Assembly (NCBI GenBank): GCA_946528555.1
Contig: CAMMYS010000010.1
Coordinates: 1-46,247, forward strand
Direction of reading: 5' to 3'
DNA length: 46,247 nt
DNA from: an uncultured Mycoplasmatota bacterium
GTDB taxonomy: Bacteria; Bacillota_I; Bacilli_A; RF39; UBA660
The notes beneath the pieces are model-generated. The model was not told where the DNA came from and made no database searches. It saw only the letters and a program-made list of their open reading frames with translations. Positions 32,104-39,875 of this stretch are shown here, piece by piece (position 1 is the first letter of the stretch; each line of letters starts with the position of its first letter). The translations under genes were made by a program, and so were the position numbers.

Positions 32104-33802
32104 AAGTTTTTTAATAACTAGACGTGAAATTCCAAAAGATGAAAAGACTTTGGGGGCTAAGTTACTTTTACAAAGTGGAATGGTTTATAAAAATGATAAT
32201 GGCATATATTCGTATATGCCTTTTGGTCTTAGAGTAGTAAATAATATATCTAAAATTATTAGAGAAGAAATGGAAAGAATAAATGCTGAAGAAGTTTTAA
32301 TGCCATCTTTGGTAAATGAAGATATTTTTAAATGCTCTAGTAGATTAGACATTTTTGATAATGAAAGATTTATTTTTAGAGATAGAAATGATAAAGAATT
32401 AACTTTATGTCCAACACATGAAGAATTATTTTCTATTCTTGCTAAAAATAAAATTCAAAGTTATAAAGATTTACATTTCTCATTATTTCAAATTAGCAAT
32501 AAATTTAGAGATGAATTTCATAGTGAATATGGTCTTATAAGAAAAAAAGAATTTTATATGGCTGATGCATATAGTTTTGATGCTAATGATGGCGGGCTTG
32601 ATATTAGTTATGATAAAATGTTTCAAGCTTTTAGTAGAATATTTGATAAGATTGGTATTAATACAATAGTAGTAAATGCTAGTGCAGATGATATGAATGG
32701 TTTATCTAGTGAAGAATTTCAAGTTATTAGTGAATATGGTGATAATGAAGTAGTTAAATGTACTAATTGTAGTTTTACTAGAAATAGAGAAGATGTTGTA
32801 TGTAAAAATATTAGTACAATAGATAATGTAAAACTAAAAAATATGGAACTTGTTAAAACACCAAATGCTAAAACAGTTAAAGAAGTAAGTGATTTCTTAG
32901 AATGTGATACTAATTCAATAATTAAATCTTTAATTGTTAAAGTAGATGAATCATATAAAATGATTCTTTTAAGAGGCGAAAGTGAATTAAATCTAATTAA
33001 ATTATATAAATTATTAAAAACTAGAAATATAGAAATACCTAGTGAACAAGACCTAGAAAGGATAGGAACTTATGCAGGCTATGTGGGGCCTATCAATAGT
33101 ACTATGCAAATAATTGCTGATAATGAAGTCAAATATATGATGAATGGTATTTGTGGTGCTAATAAAAAGAATTACCATTATAAGAATGTTGTTCCTGGTA
33201 GAGATTTTAGAGTTAATAAATATGCTGATTTAAAATTATTTGATGAGAATAGTGTATGTCCAAAGTGTAAGAGTAAATGTGAAATAATTCATGGTATTGA
33301 AGTAGGCCATATATTTAAATTAGGTGATTCTTTTAGTCAAGATTATTCTTTAAAATACACTGATGAATCTAATATGATTAATTATGTTCATATGGGTTCT
33401 TATGGTATAGGAATAGATAGGTGTGTTGGCACAATAGTTGAACAAAATCATGATGATAGAGGTATTATTTGGCCACTTAGTGTAGCACCATATAAAGTAG
33501 GTATTATTATTGTTAATGTTAATGATGTTGATGCGTATAAATATGCTTTTGATCTAGGAAATAAGCTTGATGAAGTAGGCATTGATTGTGTTGTTGATGA
33601 TAGAAAAGATGGTGTAGGGGTTAAGTTTGCAGATTTAGATTTAATAGGAATTCCTATACGTGTTACAGTTGGTAATAGTTTTAAAGATGGAAAAGTTGAA
33701 ATTAAGTTAAGAGATGAAGATAATTTGAACTTTGTAAATGCAAGTGAAGTAGTTAGTGAGATACAATCAATTATTAAATCTAAAATTAGAAAATATGAGT
33801 AA
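32087..33802 (+). CDS. proS: Prolyl-tRNA synthetase
   Basis: 571 aa, the bacterial-type (long) ProRS. The ATG at 32087 is chosen with AAGGT at spacing 7; the ATG at 32072 overlaps that site. Class II motifs are FRDEFHSEYGLIRKKEFYMADAYSFD (motif 2 region) and MGSYGIGIDRCVGTIVEQNHDDRGIIWP (motif 3). The editing INS domain (about 225-380) is present, with a zinc-like CPKCKSKC unit. The C-terminal anticodon domain starts near APYKVGIII. It is essential; placement in a pilin transcript is unusual. Confidence 0.96.
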   Translation: MKALSKSFLITRREIPKDEKTLGAKLLLQSGMVYKNDNGIYSYMPFGLRVVNNISKIIREEMERINAEEVLMPSLVNEDIFKCSSRLDIFDNERFIFRDRNDKELTLCPTHEELFSILAKNKIQSYKDLHFSLFQISNKFRDEFHSEYGLIRKKEFYMADAYSFDANDGGLDISYDKMFQAFSRIFDKIGINTIVVNASADDMNGLSSEEFQVISEYGDNEVVKCTNCSFTRNREDVVCKNISTIDNVKLKNMELVKTPNAKTVKEVSDFLECDTNSIIKSLIVKVDESYKMILLRGESELNLIKLYKLLKTRNIEIPSEQDLERIGTYAGYVGPINSTMQIIADNEVKYMMNGICGANKKNYHYKNVVPGRDFRVNKYADLKLFDENSVCPKCKSKCEIIHGIEVGHIFKLGDSFSQDYSLKYTDESNMINYVHMGSYGIGIDRCVGTIVEQNHDDRGIIWPLSVAPYKVGIIIVNVNDVDAYKYAFDLGNKLDEVGIDCVVDDRKDGVGVKFADLDLIGIPIRVTVGNSFKDGKVEIKLRDEDNLNFVNASEVVSEIQSIIKSKIRKYE

Positions 33803-33806
33803 AATT

Positions 33807-33836
33807 AAAAGATGTTTAAAATAGCATCTTTTTTTA
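33807..33836 (+). terminator. proS terminator
   Basis: AAAAGATG/CATCTTTT stem with 10-base loop and T-run. Confidence 0.8.
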
Positions 33837-33856
33837 CGTTTTATTTACATAAAAAA

Positions 33857-33885
33857 TTGATTTAATAATTCTTTGAGACTATAAT
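33857..33885 (+). promoter_or_regulatory. Promoter of InlB-repeat protein
   Basis: TTGATT, 17 bp, TATAAT. The leader has a 6-bp hairpin (ATAGAT/ATCTAT, 33898-33914) ahead of GGGAGG. Confidence 0.7.
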
Positions 33886-33929
33886 TACTTATAGAAGATA
33901 GATGTGAAATCTATAAGATGGGAGGTTAT

Positions 33930-35243
33930 ATGAGCGAGAAGAAAAAGACTTCTGGAAGACCTAAAACACATAGTGAAGCAAAGGCTCCAGTAGTTAAAGA
34001 AGTTAAAGTTGAAGAAGTTGCTCATGAAGATGAAGACAAAAGTCTAATCGTCTTGATAGCAATAGCAATTTTAATTATTATTGGTACTGTAATCGGTCTA
34101 TTAGTTGGTTGTCAAAAAGAAGAACAAACTAATGAAACACCTGAAGAAAATAAAACAGATGTTATTGAAGTTCCGGTAACAGACAAAACTGATGAAGAAG
34201 AATATGAAAATGTAGTCAGAACTGATTCATCAACAACAACCACTAAGTATCAAATAACATATATACTTGATGGCGAAAGAGTTTATTCTGCGAATTTAAG
34301 TAGTGGAAGCAAAGTAAAAAAATATGTTCCTAGTGGATATGAAGATTGTACATATTACAAAGATAGTGAACATTCTGAGAATTTTGATTTCTCAGTATTA
34401 CCTGAAGATGATATGAAAGTATATCTAGTATGTCATCTAAAAGAATATACAGTTACTTATAAAGATAGTGATGGTAGCGAATTAAGTAGTGAAACATTAA
34501 AAGGAACTGAAACAGAGGGATACAAAGTAGAAGGATTAGCAAAAGCTAAATTCTTAGGATGGTCTGCTAATGGTAATAGTAAAATTGATTACAAAGCAGG
34601 ACAAAAAATAAATGTTAACAAGAATTTAACATTAACAGCAGTGTATGGCGAAACAACAGTTGTATATAAGAGCGCAATTGTTAAAACTAAAAAAGCTGAG
34701 ACTGAAGTTGAAGGAAATGCTACATCTGCAGATAAAGTAGAAACAGAAAATGTTGTAATTGGTGATAAGACATATGTAGATGAAGTTGAAGTAGCTTATA
34801 CACAAGAAGAAATTGATAATTATGCTTTACCTGAAGATCCAAGTGAAGTAGGACTTGAAACTCCAACATACTTTATTCCAGTTCCAGAAGAAACTGAAAC
34901 TTCTATGGTTATAGTTTCTGATGATACTGAAGAAGTTGGAGAAAGACAAGTTAAATTAGGTGATGTTCAAGGAAGAACTCCTGATTGGTATGCACCAGCA
35001 GTAAATGATAATGTAGAAGAAAAAGATTGTGAATTTGTTGGTTGGACAGTAAATGATGAACCAGCACCTGCTGATTATAAGCCATCAACAACTGGTGAAA
35101 ATGAAGTTGTAGCAGCTTATCAAATACCTGAAGAAGATCAAGAACCACCAAAAGTTGAAGAAACAAATGATAATAGTAGCGAAAGTGCTCCTACTGAGGA
35201 ACCACCTCAAGAACCAGCACCAGAACAAGTAGTTACTGAGTAA
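33930..35243 (+). CDS. Membrane-anchored protein with InlB-B-type repeats
   Basis: The ATG at 33930 follows GGGAGG (33920-33925). The 437-aa product has a Lys-rich cytoplasmic start, one membrane helix (about 40-60, ending LLVGC), an acidic Thr-rich linker, and beta repeats. One clear Listeria-Bacteroides repeat (YTVTYKDSDGSE to FLGWSANGNSKIDYKAGQ and LTLTAVYG) is preceded by a related unit, and a degenerate FVGWTVNDEPAPADY unit follows. The C-terminus is Pro/Glu/Ser-rich. The layout suggests a surface protein that contacts other molecules. No sortase signal. It is monocistronic. Confidence 0.7.
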   Translation: MSEKKKTSGRPKTHSEAKAPVVKEVKVEEVAHEDEDKSLIVLIAIAILIIIGTVIGLLVGCQKEEQTNETPEENKTDVIEVPVTDKTDEEEYENVVRTDSSTTTTKYQITYILDGERVYSANLSSGSKVKKYVPSGYEDCTYYKDSEHSENFDFSVLPEDDMKVYLVCHLKEYTVTYKDSDGSELSSETLKGTETEGYKVEGLAKAKFLGWSANGNSKIDYKAGQKINVNKNLTLTAVYGETTVVYKSAIVKTKKAETEVEGNATSADKVETENVVIGDKTYVDEVEVAYTQEEIDNYALPEDPSEVGLETPTYFIPVPEETETSMVIVSDDTEEVGERQVKLGDVQGRTPDWYAPAVNDNVEEKDCEFVGWTVNDEPAPADYKPSTTGENEVVAAYQIPEEDQEPPKVEETNDNSSESAPTEEPPQEPAPEQVVTE

Positions 35244-35246
35244 TAT

Positions 35247-35274
35247 AAAAGAAGTAGAAATACTTCTTTTTAAT
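35247..35274 (+). terminator. Intrinsic terminator
   Basis: 10-bp stem AAAAGAAGTA/TACTTCTTTT with GAAA loop. Confidence 0.88.
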
Positions 35275-35283
35275 TGTTATAAT
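35275..35283 (+). promoter_or_regulatory. Extended -10 promoter of the trmH-rimM-trmD unit
   Basis: TG, one base, TATAAT, starting right after the terminator. Confidence 0.6.
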
Positions 35284-35301
35284 AATTATTGAGGTTTGAT
35301 T

Positions 35302-35940
35302 ATGACTATAGATATTGGTGGACTAACATATGATGTTTATATTACTCGTAAGAATAATAAGAATATGTACCTTCGTGTAAAAAGCGATGGTATTTATATA
35401 ACATGTCATTATTTAGTACCTAAGAGTATGATAGTTAGTTTTATTAGAAGAAATGAAGAATCTATAGCAAGGGAATTTAATAGACAACAAAAAAAAGAAC
35501 AAAAAAAATTAGAGTTTTATTACTTAGGAAAAAGATATGATGTAATAATAACTAATACTGTTAGTAAATTAGAAATATATGAAGATAAAATATTTGTTAA
35601 AAATAAAACATATTTAAATACTTTTTTAAAAAATGAAGCAGAAAGAATATTTAATGAAAGGGTAAAAATATGTTATAATTTATTTGAGGAAAATATCCCA
35701 TATCCAAAAGTTATGATTGGTAAGATGACAAGAAAGTGGGGATATAATAGAAAAGGTGGAGGACCTTTAATAAAATTAAATTTTGATTTAATAAAATATT
35801 CTATAGATGAAATAGATTATGTAATAATACATGAATTATGTCATTTCTTAGAATTTAATCATTCTAGGAACTTTTGGAAATATGTTAAAAAGTATTGTCC
35901 AAATTATAAAGAATATCAACAAGTACTTAAGGAGGAATAA
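35302..35940 (+). CDS. YgjP-like metallopeptidase-domain protein
   Basis: ATG at 35302 with GAGG at 35291-35294; an in-frame TTG six bases earlier is too close. The 212-aa protein has the YgjP/DUF45 layout: basic beta-rich N-terminus (YDVYITRKNNKNMYLRVK), KMTRKWGYNRKGG, and near the end the zinc motif HELCHFLEFNHSRNFW with a WGYN-like upstream strand. These proteins resemble SprT/WLM proteases, but no substrate is known. The ATG of the TrmH-family gene overlaps its stop. Confidence 0.85.
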   Translation: MTIDIGGLTYDVYITRKNNKNMYLRVKSDGIYITCHYLVPKSMIVSFIRRNEESIAREFNRQQKKEQKKLEFYYLGKRYDVIITNTVSKLEIYEDKIFVKNKTYLNTFLKNEAERIFNERVKICYNLFEENIPYPKVMIGKMTRKWGYNRKGGGPLIKLNFDLIKYSIDEIDYVIIHELCHFLEFNHSRNFWKYVKKYCPNYKEYQQVLKEE

Positions 35941-36668
35941 TGTTAATAACATCTAAAGACAATTCTAAAATTAAAGAAGCTAGAAAATTATTAGAAAAGA
36001 AATATTCTAATGATAAGAAATTGTTTTTAATTGAGGGCGAAAATCTTGTTTTAGAGTCTTTAAAAAATAATTTATTAGTTGAATTATTTGTTTTAGATGG
36101 TTATGAATGTAATATAGATTTTCCTTATATAAATGTTAGTTTAGATGTAATGAAGACACTTAGTGATTTAAAAAGTACACCTAGATTGATTGGTATATCT
36201 AGATATAATTTAAAAAATGATTTAGGTAATAAAATAGTTATTTTAGATGATATTCAAGATCCTGGAAATGCTGGTACTATTATTAGGAATAGTGTTGCTT
36301 TTGGTATAGATACAATTGTATTTTCTAAAAATAGTGTAAGTCCATATAATACTAAAGTTCTTAGAAGTACTGGTGGTATGATATTTAATATTAATATTGT
36401 TATTGATGAATTAGATAGTGTTATAGATAGAATTAAACAAAATGATATTAAATTAATCGGAACATCTTTAAAAAAATCTAAGAGTTTAGATGATGTTAAT
36501 AATTATGATAAATATGCTATTGTAATGGGAAATGAAGGAAATGGTGTTAGTGATAAAGTTCTTTCATTATGCGATGAAATAGTAAGAATAGATATGAATG
36601 ATAATTGTGAAAGTTTAAATGTAGGAGTAGCTTCCGGAATTATTTTATATCATATGTATAAGAGGTAA
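35940..36668 (+). CDS. TrmH/SpoU-family RNA 2'-O-methyltransferase
   Basis: 242 aa, start in TAATG. An N-terminal substrate-binding domain (1-95, FLIEGENLVLESL) precedes the SPOUT knot with ILDDIQDPGNAGTIIRNSVAFGI (catalytic Arg), VMGNEGNGVSD and SLNVGVASGIILYHM. It uses SAM to methylate a ribose in rRNA or tRNA. Relatives include RlmB and YsgA; the target base cannot be told. It stands 2 bases before rimM. Confidence 0.9.
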   Translation: MLITSKDNSKIKEARKLLEKKYSNDKKLFLIEGENLVLESLKNNLLVELFVLDGYECNIDFPYINVSLDVMKTLSDLKSTPRLIGISRYNLKNDLGNKIVILDDIQDPGNAGTIIRNSVAFGIDTIVFSKNSVSPYNTKVLRSTGGMIFNINIVIDELDSVIDRIKQNDIKLIGTSLKKSKSLDDVNNYDKYAIVMGNEGNGVSDKVLSLCDEIVRIDMNDNCESLNVGVASGIILYHMYKR

Positions 36669-36670
36669 AA

Positions 36671-37150
36671 ATGAAATATATTTATGTTGGAAAAATAGTA
36701 AATACACATGCTCTTAAAGGTGAAGTTAGACTTTTAAGTTCTTTTGAGTATAAAAATAAAATATTTGTTCCAACTAAAAAATTATATATTGGTATGGGAA
36801 AAGATGAAGAAGAAATAGAGACATATAGGCATCATAAGAACTTTGATATGATTAAGTTTAAAGGAATAGATTATATTAATGATGTATTAAAATATAAAGG
36901 TTGTAATGTATATATAAATGAAGAGGATTTAAATCTTTCTGATGATGAAATATTAATTAGTGATTTTCCTTTATTTGAAGTATATAATGATGGAGAATTA
37001 GTTGGTAATATAAGTGAGTATAGAAATGATAATGGTAATGAAGTTATTAGGATTAATGATAAGTTTATTCCATATAATAAAGATTTTATTACTAAAATAG
37101 ATAAAGCAAATAAAAAAATATATATGCATGATATAGGGGTGTTTTTATGA
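36671..37150 (+). CDS. rimM: 16S rRNA processing protein RimM
   Basis: 159 aa, with AGAGGT as SD. The N-terminal domain reads VGKIVNTHALKGEVRLLSSFEYKNKIF; the C-terminal PRC-barrel has DFPLFEVYNDGELVGNISE and FIPYNKDFI. RimM helps the 30S head to mature by binding S19. It ends in TGA, overlapping trmD's ATG (ATGA), the standard rimM-trmD pairing. rpsP and ffh, frequent neighbours, are absent here. Confidence 0.93.
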   Translation: MKYIYVGKIVNTHALKGEVRLLSSFEYKNKIFVPTKKLYIGMGKDEEEIETYRHHKNFDMIKFKGIDYINDVLKYKGCNVYINEEDLNLSDDEILISDFPLFEVYNDGELVGNISEYRNDNGNEVIRINDKFIPYNKDFITKIDKANKKIYMHDIGVFL

Positions 37151-37806
37151 AGATAGATATATTAACATTATTTCCTAATATGTTTGAGGGTTTTAAAACT
37201 GAAAGCATTATTAAAAGAGCAATAGAAAAAGAAAAAGTAGAAATAAATATAGTTGATATTAGAGATTATACTCCATATAAAAATAACCAAGTTGATGATT
37301 ATCAATTTGGAGGAGGTGGAGGTATGATTATGATGTGTGAACCTGTATTTAATGCAGTTGAAGCATTAAGAACAGAAGATTCACATGTAATATTATTAAC
37401 ACCTAGAGGAAAAACATATAATGAAAAGAAAGCATATGAACTTAAAGATAAAAAACATTTAATAATTATATGTGGACATTATGAAGGTTTTGATGAAAGA
37501 ATATATACTCTAGCAGATGAATTAGTTTCAATAGGAAATTTTATTCTTACTGGTGGAGAACTTGCTAGTATGATGATAACAGATTCAGTTGTTAGATTAA
37601 TTGATGGAGTTATTACAAGTACTAGTTTAGAGTATGAAAGTTTTAATGATAATTTACTTGATTATCCAGTTTATACAAAACCAAGAGAATTTAGGGGAAT
37701 GGAAGTACCAGAGGTACTTGTAAGTGGAAATCACGCTTTAATAAAAGAATATAGGGAACAGGAAAGAAGAAGAATAACAAAGGAATATAGAGATGATTTA
37801 TTATAG
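37147..37806 (+). CDS. trmD: tRNA (guanine-N1)-methyltransferase
   Basis: 219 aa, start overlapping the rimM stop by 4 bases. It makes m1G37 in tRNAs reading CNN codons, preventing frameshifts. Trefoil-knot SPOUT motifs present: FPNMFEGFKTESIIKRAI, YQFGGGGGMIMMCEP, CGHYEGFDERI and SIGNFILTGGELASMMITD. It is a little shorter than E. coli TrmD (255), as in many Bacillota. Downstream genes are unknown and closely spaced. Confidence 0.95.
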   Translation: MKIDILTLFPNMFEGFKTESIIKRAIEKEKVEINIVDIRDYTPYKNNQVDDYQFGGGGGMIMMCEPVFNAVEALRTEDSHVILLTPRGKTYNEKKAYELKDKKHLIIICGHYEGFDERIYTLADELVSIGNFILTGGELASMMITDSVVRLIDGVITSTSLEYESFNDNLLDYPVYTKPREFRGMEVPEVLVSGNHALIKEYREQERRRITKEYRDDLL

Positions 37807-37818
37807 GGTGGTGTAATC

Positions 37819-38274
37819 ATGAAATATAAAGTTATTCATAAACAAGATGATTTAAAGCTTGCTTATTATAAAGTAAAAATGGATGGATTAGAAGTTAATC
37901 CAATTAATAGAGTTCCAGGCCTTACTATCAAAGCTAAAAAGGTTGTTTTAATTGACGATGATTTAAGACATGAGTATATTAAGCAAAGAATAAATAGAAA
38001 AATAGATAAGATTATTAAGTTTATGATGAGAATATTGAATGATGATGGTACCACTGATGAAGATACAGGGCTTGTATTAGATGAATTAAATCGTTTAAAA
38101 GGAATAGTTATTAATAAGTATAAAGAATATATATCAAATACTGAGTATAAGACTTTATTAACTAAATTAATAATAATAGAAGAAGAATTTAAAAAGAATT
38201 ATAATCAAAAAATATATAATAGTTATATGAATAATTATTATATAGAAGAGGTTTCAAACAGTAGAGGTAGATAA
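37819..38274 (+). CDS. Conserved-looking hypothetical protein
   Basis: 151 aa, with AGGGTGGTG as SD, 12 bases after trmD. The first 45 residues are basic with likely beta strands (YKVIHKQDDLKLAYYKVKMDG); the rest is helical and Lys/Asp/Ile-rich, with no signal or membrane helix. I do not recognise a family. The transcript with trmD suggests a cytoplasmic role. It is followed by another unknown gene after 2 bases, so the two are likely translated together and may interact. Confidence 0.6.
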   Translation: MKYKVIHKQDDLKLAYYKVKMDGLEVNPINRVPGLTIKAKKVVLIDDDLRHEYIKQRINRKIDKIIKFMMRILNDDGTTDEDTGLVLDELNRLKGIVINKYKEYISNTEYKTLLTKLIIIEEEFKKNYNQKIYNSYMNNYYIEEVSNSRGR

Positions 38275-38276
38275 TA

Positions 38277-38753
38277 ATGGATGTACTTAGTAAAGAATAT
38301 TTAACATGGTTAGGTGAAGCAACTAAAGGACGCAAAAAAGTATATTGTATTCCAGGAATGAGTGAAGACAAAAACGTACAGTTATTAGAAAGATTATTTG
38401 AAAAGATAGATGAATATGTAAGAGTTAATTATTATTTTAATATTGATGAGTATGGAAATAATTATACTTTTATAGATGATAATGGTCTAAAATATACAAT
38501 ATCTAAAATATATGGACCTGATATAGTATATACTTTAGTAAGAGATCCTAATAAAACTAGATTTATTAATATATCTGATGTTAGACAAAAAACTGTTCAT
38601 GGAAGAGAAAATATGGAAGTTTTATATAGAATGAAAACTATATCACTATATTTAAAAGAATTAGATAAAATGGGTGTACCTATGGATATGGTTGAAGGAT
38701 CTATTAATAGTGAAATTAGATTAATAAGACATAAAAAAAGAACTACTAAGTAG
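38277..38753 (+). CDS. Hypothetical protein, end of trmD unit
   Basis: 158 aa, with GAGGTAGAT before the ATG. Features are an N-terminal helix (LSKEYLTWLGEATKG), a Tyr/Asn-rich middle with probable beta hairpins (NYYFNIDEYGNNYTFIDDNG), and a basic C-terminus (RLIRHKKRTTK). No signal or membrane helix. Function unknown. The stop lies in a bidirectional terminator shared with the tRNA genes. Confidence 0.6.
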   Translation: MDVLSKEYLTWLGEATKGRKKVYCIPGMSEDKNVQLLERLFEKIDEYVRVNYYFNIDEYGNNYTFIDDNGLKYTISKIYGPDIVYTLVRDPNKTRFINISDVRQKTVHGRENMEVLYRMKTISLYLKELDKMGVPMDMVEGSINSEIRLIRHKKRTTK

Positions 38754-38768
38754 TTCTTTATTTTTTTA
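38737..38768. terminator. Bidirectional terminator
   Basis: AAAGAACTA/TAGTTCTTT stem with 5-base loop and A/T runs on both sides. It serves the trmD unit and, on the minus strand, the tRNA unit. Confidence 0.82.
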
Positions 38769-38769
38769 A

Positions 38770-38845
38770 TGGTGACCCGTACGGGATTTGAACCCATAAA
38801 TGCACGCGTGAAAGGCGTGTGTGTTAACCGTTTCACCAACGGGCC
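38770..38845 (-). tRNA. tRNA-Glu(UUC)
   Basis: Minus strand, 76 nt including encoded CCA. Acceptor GGCCCGU pairs with ACGGGUC (one G-U). The anticodon loop CUUUCAC has anticodon UUC; the T-loop GGUUCAAAUCC is normal. Confidence 0.95.
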
Positions 38846-38853
38846 ATATTTAA

Positions 38854-38930
38854 TGGTGGGCCTGAATGGACTTGAACCATCGACCTTTCGCTTATCAGAC
38901 GAACGCTCTAACCAACTGAGCTACAAGCCC
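38854..38930 (-). tRNA. tRNA-Ile(GAU)
   Basis: Minus strand, 77 nt with encoded CCA. Acceptor GGGCUUG pairs with CAGGCCC (one G-U). The loop CUGAUAA has anticodon GAU. It lies upstream of tRNA-Glu in the same transcript, 8 bases apart. Confidence 0.95.
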
Positions 38931-38961
38931 ATTTTAGCCTTTTATCTCGGCTGTCTCCATA

Positions 38962-38990
38962 ATTCTATAATATTTTCCTTGATTTTGCAA
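38962..38990 (-). promoter_or_regulatory. Promoter of tRNA-Ile/tRNA-Glu unit
   Basis: Minus strand TTGCAA (38985-38990), 17 bp, TAGAAT (38962-38967). Confidence 0.6.
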
Positions 38991-39093
38991 GTGTTTTTTA
39001 AAAAAAGTTAATATTTTTCTTGTATTTTTCTTATAATATTGAAAAAATTTTGATAATATTGTATTATAATGTATAGAGTAGAGGAGAATTGAT

Positions 39094-39807
39094 ATGTCAA
39101 TAACTACTACAAGATTTGCAGTAACTGTTATTGTAATAGTATGGGTTTTATCTTTAGGAAGATCAGCTATTATAATGATTGGTGGTAAGAATGTATTTAG
39201 AAAAGCGTATAAAAATGAAGCATCTTCATATATACCAGTTCTAAATTTATTTTACATGCTTGAAATTGCAGATGTTTCAACATTTTTTGGCATACTATTC
39301 TTTGTTCCATTCTTTAATTTAATTCCATTAATGTTAATGGGAGCAGGTCTTGGAAAGAACTTTAAATGTTCAGGTGGATTTACAGCAGGGTTAATATTTT
39401 TACCAATAGTATTTTATCCAATGCTAGCTTTTTCTGATAGAACATATAAAGTTAGTGATGAGAGATACTTTAAAGCATTAGATAGTGTAAGAGGAGAAAA
39501 CCTTAATCTAATGACTCAAGAAGAAGTTAACACTTTAAATAACTCAGTAGTAGAAGAAGAAAATCCAGTAGATTCAATATTTAAGAGTGATTTAGAATTA
39601 ATGGAGAAAGCTCCATCATATAGAGCATCTAAATTAGATAAGGATGTACTAAATGGAATGGACTCACTGACAACTGATTATGATGAGTTCGCACCAATTA
39701 AAAAAGTTGAACCTGGTTTCCAAACATATGGAGAAGCAAATAAAGATGATAGTACTCCAATACAAAGTGAAAAAAAGGATAAAGAAGTTGAATTTATAGA
39801 CTTATAA
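39094..39807 (+). CDS. DUF5684-like membrane protein
   Basis: 237 aa, with GAGGAG before the ATG. It has four membrane segments in the first 125 residues. KNVFRKAYKNEASSYIPVLNLFYMLEIADVS, then FFVPFFNLIPLMLM and FLPIVFYPMLAFSD, follow the DUF5684 pattern of small integral membrane proteins. About 110 hydrophilic, acidic residues with repeated Lys-Pro/Glu follow and are probably cytoplasmic. The role is unknown. A TATAAT about 26 bases upstream may be its promoter. Confidence 0.65.
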   Translation: MSITTTRFAVTVIVIVWVLSLGRSAIIMIGGKNVFRKAYKNEASSYIPVLNLFYMLEIADVSTFFGILFFVPFFNLIPLMLMGAGLGKNFKCSGGFTAGLIFLPIVFYPMLAFSDRTYKVSDERYFKALDSVRGENLNLMTQEEVNTLNNSVVEEENPVDSIFKSDLELMEKAPSYRASKLDKDVLNGMDSLTTDYDEFAPIKKVEPGFQTYGEANKDDSTPIQSEKKDKEVEFIDL

Positions 39808-39838
39808 AGTGTAAAGTGAATGTTTACACTTTTTATTT
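39807..39838 (+). terminator. Intrinsic terminator
   Basis: AAGTGTAAA/TTTACACTT stem with 7-base loop and T-rich tail. Confidence 0.8.
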
Positions 39839-39845
39839 TATTTTG

Positions 39846-39851
39846 TATAAT
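39846..39851 (+). promoter_or_regulatory. -10 element of parE-parC unit
   Basis: TATAAT 24 bases before the GTG at 39876. The -35 is not clear and would overlap the terminator tail. Confidence 0.5.
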
Positions 39852-39875
39852 GATTTATGAGATTAGGTGATGTGA

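Noticed and set aside
38769..39011. Plus-strand ORF of 80 codons after the trmD unit
   Set aside because: It covers tRNA-Glu and tRNA-Ile on the other strand and is not a protein gene.
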